In this document: positions 34,010 through 44,398 of the stretch, in pieces
Numbering within the stretch: the stretch's first letter is position 1
Layout: each line of letters begins with the position of its first letter
Assembly (NCBI GenBank): GCA_009760855.2
Contig: WPIO01000066.1
Span: 1,634,501-1,698,500 of the forward strand
DNA length: 64,000 bases
Direction of reading: 5' to 3'
Origin: Cristatella mucedo
Taxonomy: Eukaryota; Bryozoa; Phylactolaemata; Cristatellidae
Made by a program: the position numbers and the translations under genes
Notes under the pieces: model-generated
Told to the model about the DNA's origin: nothing
Databases searched by the model: none
What the model saw: the letters and a program-made list of their open reading frames with translations, nothing else

Positions 34010-34672
34010 CAGCCTGTGCAATCAGGTGCTTACAGCTTGTGCAAAACTCTGCAGCTAGGCTTGTCTGTCGTGAGCGTCGCAGTTTCCGCATCACATCACT
34101 TCTCGCCGGCATGAACTGGCTACCAGTCGAGCAACGGATCGAGTTTAGGTTCTGACACTCACGTTTAGGTTTTGATTCTTCGTCTCCAGCCTACCTATCA
34201 GATCTACTCCCCACCAGGCTAAGCACCGTACCACCCACTTTTTGGAATCTAGCTGTTTACCTATACCTCATACGAACCTCAAATCCTTTGGTGACCGTGC
34301 CTACAGTTCGTATGTTCCCAAAGCCGGGAACTCACTTCAGACTTCCGTCACGACATACCCCGACTTAACGACATTAAAAAAAATTGAAAACGCACCTAGT
34401 TATGACCGCGTTCAGTGGTTCCTGCGATTCATTCTGTATGTGCTTATGAGTGCTGACACTGGTTCATGCTGCCACTGCTGCATGATGCCACTAACCACAC
34501 TTGTATGATGACCCTGTGCATGTCACCCCTAACAATGCTATTCATGTTGTTTATCAAGTATGGTACCACTTACCATTCGATTGTGTTTCCTTTGCGACAA
34601 ACGTAAAGTGCCTAGAAAGAGATTGAGTTCTATGAGAGCACTTTATCAATTGTATTATTATTGTTATTATAT
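34010..34672 (+). mobile_element. LINE family A, 3-prime end
   Basis: Carboxy end of ORF2 on the plus strand (AARLVCRERRS-type and LKSFGDRAYSSYVPKAGN), untranslated region, tail hairpin, and TTATTATTGTTATTA end. Head-to-head with the 33888-34003 fragment. Each has its own tail, so these are two insertions. Confidence 0.88.
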
Positions 34673-34839
34673 TTTAAGCCTAGGTAGTGTTGTATGTAAC
34701 AGAATATTGAGGATGAAATCATATTACCACCATAGCTGAATGAGTTTTGTTTCAATAACTATCCGAACGCGGACCTTATTTAGATTGATGGCATGATTTG
34801 AAATTCACGTTTTATACGATTAGGAATAATTTTGTGGTT

Positions 34840-34968
34840 ATAATATTAATAATAATAACGGACTCGATAAAGCGCCCTCAGAGAACTCAATCTCTTTCTA
34901 GGCGCTTTACATTTGCTGCAAAGGGAAATGCAATTTAATGGTAAGTAAAATCATGCTTGAAAAACAAG
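34840..34968 (-). mobile_element. LINE family A, tail fragment
   Basis: TAATAATAATAACGGACTCG, tail hairpin and untranslated end to AATCATGCTTGAAAAACAAG. It stops close to the same point as the 33888-34003 fragment. Confidence 0.85.
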
Positions 34969-35339
34969 TTTTTGTCATTGATTCATGCAGATGGGCTCAA
35001 TTACTGTAAAGTCATTGTCTACATCAAAGCATCAAAGCCAAAGACTATATGAATTGCTATATGAATTTCTGCTGCTTCTCTCTCTTTGGGAAAGTAGCTG
35101 AGTGGGCTCTCAGCATTTCGCTTCAACGCTTGGAGCCTTAGTCTGAGATTTTGTGGCGTCGTGGTCACCATACGAGAGAGCTGCTATATCCATGACTGCT
35201 ATATACCAGCACACACCAGCCGACTGCTGTCGAATAAGCTTTTTTCCTAAGCTTTGAATGTGGACTTGTCATATATAGGGCATAGGCACTCTTTACAGCC
35301 GTCGTGTATCACAACCACGGGCCTGTATGCATGCATCGA
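34969..35339. other. Unassigned intron sequence
   Basis: Nothing recognised. Confidence 0.4.
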
Positions 35340-35705
35340 TTGTTTAACGAGAGGTCACTTTGGAGCATGACACCTGAATTCGGAGCCGATTCAACAGGAG
35401 ATATGCTGGCAGAGATAATTTTTAGCTTCAGCCTTTCCAATTAGTGAATCACACTGGGTTTGCCCATAACTAGTAAGTTAGTTTTATCATCGTTTAGTTT
35501 TAGAAAATTTGCTGCCATCTATGTTCAGATGTCATCAATACATGCAGCAAGTGAGTTGAGAGAATTCGAGGTGCTCGAAGGCTGGGAGGAATCAAAGCAA
35601 AGGTACAACTGAGTGTCATCCACATAGAAGTGAAAGCCTAGATTGTGCTTGGCAAACACACTACCAAATGGGAGAGTAAATGACGTGAAAACAGCCAGAC
35701 CTACC
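35340..35705 (-). mobile_element. LINE family A, inverted reverse transcriptase segment
   Basis: The minus strand encodes FYVDDTQLYLCFDSSQPSST (YADD region) and the segment downstream of it to GAGGTCACTTTGGAGCATGA. It has no tail of its own and is joined at about 35710 to a plus-oriented 3-prime end. Confidence 0.85.
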
Positions 35706-35711
35706 ATTGAG

Positions 35712-36085
35712 CCCCTCAAATCCTTTGTAGACCATGCATTTAGTTCGTATGCTCCCAAAGCCTGGAACTCCCTCCCGACTTCTGTCAGAACATCCCCTGA
35801 CCTGACCACATTTAAAAAGAACCTATAAACACGCCTGTTTAGGACACCATTTAGTAGGTCCCTGTGATTCGTCCTTGATGTGCTTATGCGTGCTGACACT
35901 GTGCATGCTGCCACTATCCACATTTGCATGCTAACCGTGTGCATGTCACCCCTAACCACGTTGTTCATGTCGTTTATCAAGCATGATATTACTCACGATT
36001 CAATCGCGTTTCCTTTGCAACAAATTTAAAGCGCCTATGAGGATATTTAGTTCTCTGAGGGCGCTTTATCAAGTGCAATATTATT
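35712..36085 (+). mobile_element. LINE family A, 3-prime end joined to inverted part
   Basis: Begins at CCTCAAATCCTTTGTAGACC (LKSFVDHAFSSYAPKAWNSL), continues through the untranslated region, tail hairpin and (TTA)n. Together with 35340-35705 it looks like one twin-primed insertion. Confidence 0.88.
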
Positions 36086-36111
36086 ATTATTATTATGCTT
36101 CTGTTGCAGCA

Positions 36112-36285
<174 letters not shown>

Positions 36286-36289
36286 TGAT

Positions 36290-36415
36290 TCATGCGTATA
36301 GCACCGTAGGAGGACTTAATCTCTATTTAAGAGCATCACGTATGCCACAGAGCTCGAGCCGACGATTTCGGCCAGACCTCGGTTTGGGCGAGCACCTTTG
36401 CCCCTGGGATTCACA
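36290..36415 (-). mobile_element. SINE2, degraded
   Basis: Reversed order: tail part GAGGACTTAATCTCTATT, B-box region GAGCTCGAGCC, head part CTCGGTTTGGGCGAGCACC. Confidence 0.7.
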
Positions 36416-36649
36416 CGGTATTTACAAAAAGATTTATTTCTCTGAGCAATGCAACCTTAAGCTTAATTTAATGCAACCTCCCTAGAGTTATGATTGATAT
36501 AACGGCTGACATGTTTTATAAACGTGATCGAGTTTTGACGTTGCATAGCGAGGGTAAATCCGAAACGATACAAGTTGAGCAGAGTCGAGGTAGGACCTAC
36601 GGCCTAGAGAGATGCTGGCTGCAGCTGGCTACTACTGTCACGAGCGACC
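36416..36649. other. Unassigned sequence
   Basis: Plus strand is open at 36490-36783, but nothing recognisable is encoded before the LINE A relic begins. Confidence 0.35.
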
Positions 36650-37790
36650 TTAGAATACCAGTGGCTAGATCCCCGTACCCCAGCAGCCCACGCATCAATA
36701 AAATTATCTCCACTTATAAAACCACAAAACGCCGCATCTTGAAACTAAATCTCAAGTCTCACACGCAAAGTCCCCCAATTTAAGTCACTCTCTTGAGCTC
36801 CTGTCCACCAGGCCTGGGCTTTACTAGATACGCACTACAATGGTCCAGATCCTATCTCAGTGGAAGACTCCAAAGTATCGATGTGACCGGACACACGTCA
36901 TCCGAGGAGCCACTGATATGTGGCGGTACCTCAGTACTCAGCTCTGTGCTCGGTCTCACTTCTTTTCTCAGCGTTTGGTCTCCTTCTAGGCGATCTGGGT
37001 CATTGTCATTTATCTCTGAAGAGGACATTCGCTTGTACCATTACGTCACTTCTACCCAACCCTCCAGCCGGTCTAATTTATCTGAAAATAAATCTCTTTT
37101 TGCATGAATTCTTGACATCTGCACATGAGTGGCAGTAGAATTTATCAAATTTAATTAAATTAAAACGGCTTAAAATTAACGGGTAAACCAAGCGTCGCCT
37201 AAAAGCGTTCGGAAAGACAACCGATTAGGTTTAATTGACCGATAGCCGATTTGCTCTTCCCTAGCATATCCCTTCTTGAATGTATATGAAATTTAGTTGT
37301 AGTGCACCACAGAAATCACTCACTAGTTAACCACGTCCGCTTCTCGGTCAAGTCCGCTTACTTACAGCTACATAGCATTGCTAAAATTCCGGCTAGGATA
37401 GACAAGGACTTTGTTCGACTTTGTCCGTGCATTTTCTGCGTCCGCTCTCCACTGCTGTGACTCTACTTGCTGGTCTAGCAGCGCGTAAAATTAGGTGCTT
37501 ACAACTAAAGTGACTACTACTACAACTACTAGTGAAAACCTTTTGTGCTAGAATTGTCTGTCTTAAGCGTCCCAGTTGAAACGTAGCTCCACATCTCGAT
37601 TGCCAGCATCTGGTCCAGATAAAGCAGCTCATCGACTTCAAGGCACTCCTTGCACTTCTTTTTACGACCCTTTTAATTCTAGCCGCAGCCCAACTATCGC
37701 AACTACTACCCCAACCAGGCCAGGTATCATGTAACCCCTTTTCCATATAGTGCCTTCCATATTGGGCTTTCCTGTACAATGATATAATAT
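36650..37790 (+). mobile_element. LINE family A, degraded copy
   Basis: Reverse transcriptase stretch at 36830-36930 (WSRSYLSGRLQSIDVTGHTS then EEPLICG), a decayed continuation to 37140, then the ORF2 carboxy region at 37530-37690 (ARIVCLKR-like; LIDFKALLALLF). No intact tail. Gaps and frame breaks throughout. Confidence 0.7.
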
Positions 37791-37805
37791 TAAATCCTTT
37801 GCATC

Positions 37806-37922
37806 CAGCCTTTAGAGAACCTGATCTCTATTCAAGCGCTAAACGAACGCCACAGGGCTCGAGCCCAAGACCACAGCAACACCCTGGTTGGGGCGAGCGC
37901 CTTAACCGTGAGGCCGAACCAG
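37806..37922 (-). mobile_element. SINE2
   Basis: Tail part GAGAACCTGATCTCTATTCA, B-box region GGGCTCGAGCCC, head CCGAACCAGCTAGG. Confidence 0.8.
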
Positions 37923-38174
37923 CTAGGCTACATATAATTTTGCGCAAGTTTTATTGACTATAAATGCATCCTCCAGTGTGTATTTGACATAGATGAGGTT
38001 ATTTCTATCCTAATTCAAAAGAAATAATTACATTGCCGATGTCAGTTTTTTCTTAATTATATAATTATACCTATCCAACATCTCAAGAAGATTAATTGCA
38101 GAGGTAAAAATATGTTTCCATATCTATGTGAATACTGAATACAAACGTTTGCTTAAAAAACTCATAACTAATAC
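37923..38174. other. Unassigned sequence
   Basis: Nothing recognised. Confidence 0.4.
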
Positions 38175-38405
38175 CAGGCATTTTGAAACGCTTAGTCAGG
38201 CCTCGTAACGTCAATGGCACCGATAACTTGGGAAGCCCTTTACACGAAAAGAATATCATTGTAAAAATTTGCCCAGCTGAACACTTGAATCGCTGTGTGG
38301 TATTTTCACACGTGTGCACCCCTTTGAATCTTAATTTAATTAAAGCCGTTAGCGAAAGACAGCTCGTACTGAAGTCGGAAAGTTTTCCTATACTCAACGT
38401 GGAAC
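38175..38405 (-). CDS. Candidate gene 1 exon with clustered cysteines
   Basis: The minus strand is open across 77 codons between a possible phase 1 acceptor (CAATTAG ending 38406) and a possible phase 1 donor (GTATTA beginning at 38174). It reads STLSIGKLSDFSTSCLSL, then FKGVHTCENTTQRFKCSAG, then FFSCKGLPKLSV. Four cysteines and a matching phase make it plausible next to the 38631-39065 exon. However, the donor is weak, the opposite strand is open too, and there is no paralog in the window. It may be chance or a decayed module. Confidence 0.3.
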
Positions 38406-38630
38406 CTAATTGTCATAAGCTCAACTCAGTATGCGAAAGGTAATTACAGGCACTGACACTCTCGTCAGATACGCATAATCCTCTGCGGGATGAAAAATAG
38501 TCAACAAATCAATTTCCATAAAAAAAACTGAGGAACCATGTCGTTAAATAAAATATATCTTACGTGAACCTGGCTTGGAGCTGCAATTTCATTGATTAAA
38601 GGGCTCCTTCATTATTCGAAGAAAACTTAC
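38406..38630. other. Putative short intron
   Basis: Non-coding, between the donor at 38630 and the next candidate exon. Confidence 0.3.
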
Positions 38631-39065
38631 TGTCTATCACAACCACGTCGATGTTAATGGTGAGTTGTTCGAAGAGCTTCACAAGTTTCAATAAATGTAA
38701 CATAGTGTGCACATTAGTATGGTTAAAGTCTAGTGTAAACTTTCCTTCATACTTGGACGTTATAGGGCCTGTGATTAATTGCAATTCTCCGTCGTCCCTT
38801 ATCCAGTCTTGGGCAATGTGCGTAGAATATTCACAGTGTGCCCTTTCACGGTGGAACCATTGGCCACTTCGATCGATTCGGCTATCAAAAGAGCACTTTA
38901 CGCCGTCCCTCGACCGATAAGATAGCTGTGCCTGTCCTATTGCTGTTTTCACTCCGTCTTTTGTGTGACTCACCGTTAGAGTGGCTGGCAACAAGAATTC
39001 CTTCAGAAACACTCGCAACATCGCTTTGTTTCCACTTACTGCGATGACTTCACGAGCCCGTACAC
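38631..39065 (-). CDS. Amino-terminal domain exon, probably of gene 1
   Basis: A 435-base exon (145 codons), acceptor CGTTTTAG ending 39066, donor GTAAGT beginning at 38630, phase 1-1 like every other firm exon of the locus. It starts VRAREVIAVSGNKAM. Two cysteines lie in RDGVKCSFD and RAHCEYS, followed by GELQLITGP, the turn KYEGKFTLDF, a helix-like insert TMLHLLKLVKLFEQ and a final strand LTINIDVVVIDS. The order and the cysteine spacing match the 19987-20403 exon, so it is an outer, amino-terminal-type domain. It lies 11.5 kb downstream of gene 2's last exon, so it cannot belong to that gene. It is gene 1's outermost visible domain, or part of a third paralog otherwise lost. Confidence 0.75.
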
Positions 39066-39083
39066 CTAAAACGATTATTTATG

Positions 39084-39255
39084 TAATAATAATATTAATT
39101 ATTATTATGCACTTGATAAAGCGTCCTCAGAGAACTCAATCTCTTCCTATGCGCTTTAGATTTGCTGCAAAGGGAAACGCGATTGAATTGTGGGTAATAT
39201 CATGCTTGATAAACAACCTTAACAACGTGGTTAGGGGTGACATGCACAGGGTAAA
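39084..39255 (-). mobile_element. LINE family A, tail fragment next to an exon
   Basis: AT-rich (AAT)-type tail, GCACTTGATAAAGCGTCCTC hairpin and untranslated end to GACATGCACAGGG. The tail stops about 18 bases short of the acceptor of the 38631-39065 exon. Confidence 0.85.
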
Positions 39256-39317
39256 GTCGGTACACAAATTAGATTAACTGGGTGAGTGTGTACACGACAC
39301 GAATAAAGATTCCTTAC

Positions 39318-39506
39318 TCAACCTTATAGAACAGAGCAGTAATAGTTACGTCTAAAATTTGAATAAACGCATTTAATACATCCAAAGACTTTTCCAATAA
39401 ACCGCTTTCATCTGCCGATGCTGTAAGATACTCAATTTTTTTCAATTGGATGAAGTCTTTTAAAAGGCCTACATTTTGCTCTGGCGCAAATATAGTTCTG
39501 AGCCTA
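39318..39506 (-). CDS. Candidate exon, strand-helix-strand module
   Basis: Open minus-strand frame: RLRTIFAPEQNVGLLKDF, then LKKIEYLTASADESGLLEKS, then LDVLNAFIQILDVTITALFY. A phase 2 acceptor (CTATAG ending 39507) fits the donor phase of the candidate at 39751-39910. The best donor (GTAAGG beginning at 39317) is also phase 2, which does not fit the phase 1 acceptor at 39066. So the splice map is incomplete or this module is dead. It resembles the 39751-39910 module and the end of the 38631-39065 domain. Confidence 0.3.
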
Positions 39507-39750
39507 CTATAGCTTACGTAAAACACCTATTTTATTGCCAATTTTCATCTGAAACTTTACTAAATTAGCAGTATACTTTAGTTTAGTCATGGAAAATTGG
39601 CAAGTTCGTGGTAAATAGACTTATATCCAAAAAATCTGATCACCCACCTAAAGAACAGACTTTTACCGAAATAAACCATTTATTATTGTGCCTTAATCAA
39701 GGAACTGTGCAAGCTGTACCTTGTGCTAGCTTGGGAATGGCGTAGCTTAC

Positions 39751-39910
39751 CTGAAATGTGTCACCGTAAACTCTGAAGTCGCAATTATGGATACTAAATC
39801 CAGCAAGGAAAGCAAATATTTCCTTGGATATGAATTAACATAGAGTTTTAAATGTTTCAATCTCATGCGCGGCCACCTATTGGATAATTTAAATAGTAGA
39901 GGATAAAGTT
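39751..39910 (-). CDS. Candidate exon, strand-helix-strand module
   Basis: Acceptor GTATCATCAG (ending 39911, preceded by a TG-rich tract) in phase 1, and a strong donor CAG/GTAAGC (GT at 39750) in phase 2. It encodes LYPLLFKLSNRWPRM, then RLKHLKLYVNSYPRKYLLSL, then LDLVSIIATSEFTVTHF. Compare LKKIEYLTA...SLDVLNAFI...DVTITALF in the next candidate. Good splice signals and the match argue for a real exon. Missing support: no start codon or signal peptide seen, and no cDNA. Confidence 0.4.
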
Positions 39911-40204
39911 CTGATGATACATACACACACATACATACATACAATGTGTACTTCCATTTTATTTACTAAAGGCAATAGTCATTTAGAAAAGCTTTGGTCT
40001 TAATGCAGTGGCGATCATTTGTCCGTAAAGACGCACAAAATAACGGAGTCCGTTGGCTCCATCTCCTGACGCTTAAGAAATTTAGGAGGTCCCCGCGGCG
40101 GCATATTGAGATATCTAAATAGTTTGAAAACATCGTACTAGAACATCGTGCATTTCTTGCGCATTCAAACTATCTGTATAACAATAAAAAATATCATGGA
40201 ATAA
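39911..40204. other. Unassigned sequence upstream of the last gene 1 exon candidate
   Basis: Holds a short (CA/TACA)n run at 39918-39942. No signal-peptide exon or core promoter recognised. Confidence 0.35.
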
Positions 40205-40332
40205 TATTGATTTATATATCACCCTAAGGGAACTTAATCTCTATCCCGGCACTTTACCCACACTGCTGGGCTATAGCCTAAGAAAGTGATCTTGAGCGGT
40301 TAGCTTATACCTCTGAGCCACACCAGGGATCA
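40205..40332 (-). mobile_element. SINE2, degraded
   Basis: Tail part AAGGGAACTTAATCTCTATC, then GCTGGGCTATAGCC and GAGCGGTTAGC in reversed order. Confidence 0.6.
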
Positions 40333-40479
40333 AGTCATTGAGGAAGGTGCTGCGTGGATGCTTTAGCCTCTTTATTGCGACATACTGTCAACGAAGTCGT
40401 GGAAAGCATACTTCGTGGAGAATAATATCTTCGGATGGCATAATTTCCCTCCGAGTAAAGCAAATGCGTAATCGCGACC

Positions 40480-40800
40480 TAAGACCCGTGTTTATTGATT
40501 TTCCGAGATTTCTGCAAGCAATGTGGCTACCTTAACAAGGTCTAGTAAAATGATTTCGTCTCTAGAAGATCCTATACCTTCATCTCTCTGGTCTTCATTT
40601 GCAGACCAACTAAGTCCTGCCATAACCAAACTTCTTAAGACTTCTTAGAAAAAGAGGTCGGACCCAAGTTCCTGAAATCGGGAATCACTAGATCGATACT
40701 TAAAAATCCTGGAATAGATACAGAGGTGTTTGCAAACTATCGCCCAGTTTCTCCTTTTCCTTTCTTTTTAATTGTCGCTAAGCAGCTGGTAACACATATA
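40480..40800 (+). mobile_element. LINE family B, region before reverse transcriptase
   Basis: Matches 45655-45980 in order: TTCTGCAAGCAATGTGGCTA, GATCCTATACCTTCATCTCT, then coding like KFLKSGITRSILKNPGIDTE, NYRPVSPF near 40735. Internal fragment without tail. Confidence 0.75.
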
Positions 40801-40959
40801 CTAGGCACGAGGTAATGCTGTATCCCAGGATCTTCATCAAGGAGAAGAGAGAAACAGAGAAAAACAGCCTGTTACATAATACCGAGACAGTTCACGATGT
40901 TCCTAAGTTTTCTGGACTAGGAACCGCTCAAGTGATAAAGTATGACTGGAATCCATCAA

Positions 40960-41095
40960 TAGTAATAATAGTATATTTGATATAGCGCCTTCAGAGAACA
41001 AAGTCTCTTTCTAGGCACTTTACATCTGATGAAAAGGAAGTGCGATTGAATGGTTAATGGTAGCATGCTCAATAAACAGAAAGAATAACATGAAA
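40960..41095 (-). mobile_element. LINE family A, tail fragment
   Basis: AATAGTAATAATAG tail, ATATAGCGCCTTCAGAGAAC hairpin and untranslated end. Confidence 0.75.
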
Positions 41096-41181
41096 GTGTA
41101 GCAAGTTTACTAAACAGGAAATTACGCCTGGCAACTCATTTTAGCGGTTTAATTGTGCTTTGGGGGATCGCTCTCAATTTT

Positions 41182-41278
41182 AAGGGATTGGTGTTTACCG
41201 GAAAGCAGTTCCACCCAGAGACTAGGGTTTCTCTAGTCTCTGGTTGGAACTGCTTACCGGTAAGCACCAATCTCTTGA
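41182..41278. repeat. Foldback inverted repeat, about 46-bp arms
   Basis: Left arm from AAGGGATTGGTGTTTACCGG to AGAGACTAGGG, right arm from CTCTAGTCTCTGG to CACCAATCTCTT, about five mismatches, 3-base centre. No coding capacity. It is the second such short-loop palindrome in the window (see 15224-15319), of unrelated sequence. Confidence 0.9.
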
Positions 41279-41439
41279 AATAGACTACTCCGAGATAAGA
41301 ATATGGACTCGTTGCCAAATTTATTGGTGCTTTGCGTTGTTCCAAAATTTCTGTACCTTCAGCATACCAGCGCGTATGGGCAAACCACCTATGCACTACT
41401 AGCCGCGATTCATTTTTGCTTGCCCATCATTGCAAAGGA

Positions 41440-41637
41440 CTGGCAGGGTTGCACTGCAGGGTTTGCGGCACTTGCACTGCAGGGTTGCACTGCAGGGTTT
41501 GCGGCACTTGCAGGGTTTGCGGCACTTGCACTGCAGGGTTGCACTGCAGGGTTTGCGGCACTTGCACTGCAGGGTTGCACTGGCAGGGTTTGCGGCACTT
41601 GCACTGCAGGGTTGCACTGGCAGGGTTTGCGGCCTAA
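41440..41637. repeat. Minisatellite, 36-bp unit (18-bp half units)
   Basis: About five copies starting GGGTTTGCGGCACTTGCA and usually followed by CTGCAGGGTTGCACTGCA. One copy is only the 18-base half. The last two full units carry an added G (ACTGGCA). All frames are open because the unit length is a multiple of three, giving repeats such as GCTAGFAALALQ, which I do not regard as a gene. Confidence 0.95.
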
Positions 41638-41698
41638 CGAAGTAAGTGAGAAGCGGTTGCAGTGGGCTGGCAACACCGCTGAGAGGGCGGCTGCAGCG

Positions 41699-41729
41699 GC
41701 TGCTGACCTTTCAAAAAAAGGTCAGCAGT
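41699..41729. repeat. Perfect 12-bp stem hairpin
   Basis: CTGCTGACCTTT, 5-base loop, AAAGGTCAGCAG. It lies 60 bases past the minisatellite. No T run follows to suggest a polymerase III terminator. Confidence 0.85.
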
Positions 41730-42720
41730 GTTAGCAGCCTCATTTACATACAGCCGCGGAAGAGCCACAGCTGGCAATCGCTGATTAAGTGTCGGGTCCC
41801 ACTGCAGGACTCCAAACCGTAACATGGATCACGTAACGCGAGCCTGATTTCTTTCATTTATCATTGTTCTAGTTATGTCTGTTCATAATAAGTGCTTTTG
41901 AATCATTGCATTCGCGACAGACGGATAACATTGTCCCGTTAGCAGCACTGCCGAAATCTGAGCGCCCTTGACTCAAAGTTTGACGTCCCGGGTATTTCTC
42001 ACATTTTCGAAGCCTCAGCTATAGTACAGAACTTCTCCGTGTGCATGACTACCAGTTTACTCTCAAAAGCGTCTGCGGGGTGCAATGAAAACAAAATAGC
42101 TCGGCCAATATATCTCAGTATAATATATCTCAATATATCTCGGCCAATATATATCCTCTGCACGTACTCTGGCTGCTCGTGACATATTAATACTTATTTC
42201 TATGTAGATCCACAACCACCGCATCCTAATTTTAATCTTTTCACATTTTAAACGTCCAGGCTTTCCTGAATACTGATGTTACAGCGAAGCAGGGAAATGC
42301 TTTTTGTATCCGGTCTAGACTTCGCGTCCGTTAATTGCTTGTTTTTCAGAGTTCTCAATGGGGAAGCCTGGACATGTGGTAAAGAAACTGCAGCTCGGCT
42401 TTTCTTTCGCGGACGCCTTAAGACTGCTGAAGTACGCCACTAACTTATCGCCCTGCACTAACATCAATAACGGCGTGCGTTTGACCGACCGGAAATGCGT
42501 CTGAGTCAAGCTTCAGTCTGAGCTACAGGCTCATCCAAAGTGCTCGTCTCCAAGATAGAATTGTTCGGGTATCGTGCATCATTTTCTTATAATTTCAAAG
42601 ACTACTTTAGGCTAACAAAGGATATTGCGAAATATTTATTTTCTTAATTCTATTTAAAAAGGACTAATTGGCCATTTTCGCTGACAGTTATGACGCTCGT
42701 TCGAAATTTACCAACTGTTT
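41730..42720. other. Intergenic, unassigned
   Basis: Between genes 1 and 2. A short ATATATCTC-repeat patch occurs at 42110-42150. No exon recognised. Confidence 0.4.
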
Positions 42721-43058
42721 AATAATAATAATAATTCACTTGATAAAGCGCCCTCAGAGAACTTAATCTCTCTCTAGGCGCTTTACATTTGCTGTAAAAT
42801 GAAATGCAATTGAATGGTAAGTAAAATAATGCTTGAAAACACAAACGAAATGAATAATATGGTTAGGGGTGACATGTACAGGGTCAGCATGCAAATGTGG
42901 TTAGTGGCAGCATGGACAGTGTCAGCATGCTTAAGCACATGAAGGACGAATCACAGGGACACACTAAATGCTGTCCTAAATAGGTGTGTTTTTAGGTTCC
43001 TTTTAAATGTGGTCAGGTCAGGGGATGTTCTTACGCAGGTCGGGAGGGAGTTCCAGTT
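42721..43058 (-). mobile_element. LINE family A, 3-prime end
   Basis: (AAT)n tail, hairpin, untranslated region, and the last codons of ORF2 up to GGTCGGGAGGGAGTTCCAG. Confidence 0.9.
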
Positions 43059-44094
43059 TAAGTAATTTTAGTATGCTAAAGATGTGCTAATTATCACTAA
43101 TCATCACTATTCCTTTGCTGCTAATACAGGTTGTTTGGTATCATAATACAATATTGGTTCTATGACTCTTAAGAATTTATATATGACTACCTAAGTTAGG
43201 ATTGGCAGATCATTTTAGCACCACAATAGCCTCAACCGCTTTCTATCTGGAGCAGCCATTTATTTCCTGTAGTAGGGCTACAATATGTGACTTTAAGGTA
43301 AATATGTAGAGCCCCAAAAAAACCTTACATGCCGCGTTATGGGCACATCGTTTTTGCAAGTTCCAAAGGGCATAGAATTTCCATCGCTCTTCCAAAAAAA
43401 ATATCAAATCATCTCAACACATTATAGCTCCGACCAATCACTTACTGGGTAGCTACCGCATAGTAGGTGACTTTATATTTACAAGCGAGTGACCCTAAAT
43501 GAAACATTACAAACCTTCGTAGTTTTGGGAAAGATACCATTGAGCCGCCAGAATAAACCACTGTAAATTCATTTGTCAATCCGATTCAGCAAAAGACGTT
43601 AAGAAAATCTTTACGTCACTAAGTCATCCTTGTTCGGCAGCTTGTCATTCACGCAGCTGATTCATAGCTTATTAAAAACAAATCAAGCGGAAAATATTGT
43701 ATTTCATTACAGCTATTTATTTTGAAATGAAGCTAACTAGTAAATATTAATAATTGCTATCATGTCTTTAGCAAACCCAGTCTTTGCATTCTCCAGATTA
43801 AGTAAGATCAACCTAACACATTTAGACTTTTAAGTCAAGTCTACCGGACTGACTTTAGCTTACATAATCACAGCGTGAACCAATAATTCAAAATGGTGAA
43901 GTACTGTGAGATACATGTCGGCTCAAGCTTAATTTAGTAGATCATAATGCACCTAAATTACCGAGAGCATCATAGTTGAAAATAATTCTTGCTAGGCACT
44001 TTTCACAACAGTTAACTAAGCTTTGTAATTATTTAGTAATAACCGGCACAAATTCAAAAGCTATAAATGCACTGGATCTCACAGAAATTTTGGC
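43059..44094. other. Intergenic, unassigned
   Basis: AT-rich, no exon or repeat recognised. Confidence 0.4.
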
Positions 44095-44215
44095 CCAGGG
44101 GTAATTTGCTCGCTCTTCACAGCCAGAGTCGTGGTTTCGAGCCCTGCAGTGGGCGATCTTTGATTGTCCACTGCAAGCGGTGATGATAGCCATCAAGGCT
44201 CTTCTCCGTCCCAAA
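44095..44215 (+). mobile_element. SINE1, degraded
   Basis: GGTTTCGAGCCC B-box-like, then GTGGGCGATCTTTGATTGTC, CCACTGCAAGCGGTG and ATCAAGGCTCTTCT in SINE1 order. Confidence 0.65.
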
Positions 44216-44398
44216 TAGGGCAGTACTCGGATGGTGAAGTCGCTGTTGGTCAGCGGAAAAGCTAGATACATTTCACAGAATTTTTGGCTGGGGACAGCTA
44301 CTGGTGTCACCTGCAAAGTAGCTAACTTTTCCGGTTCACCCAATAGCAATCGGATTGCTATAATTGCCCAATTGCTATCTGCACTATGATAAAGCTTA

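Noticed and set aside
38183-38443. Plus-strand 86-codon frame opposite the 38175-38405 candidate
   Set aside because: No splice sites in the locus phase and the wrong strand for the gene; the minus-strand reading is at least phase-compatible.
41303-41734. 143-codon frame with GCTAGFAALALQ repeats
   Set aside because: The minisatellite unit is a multiple of three, so all frames stay open; the opposite strand is open too.
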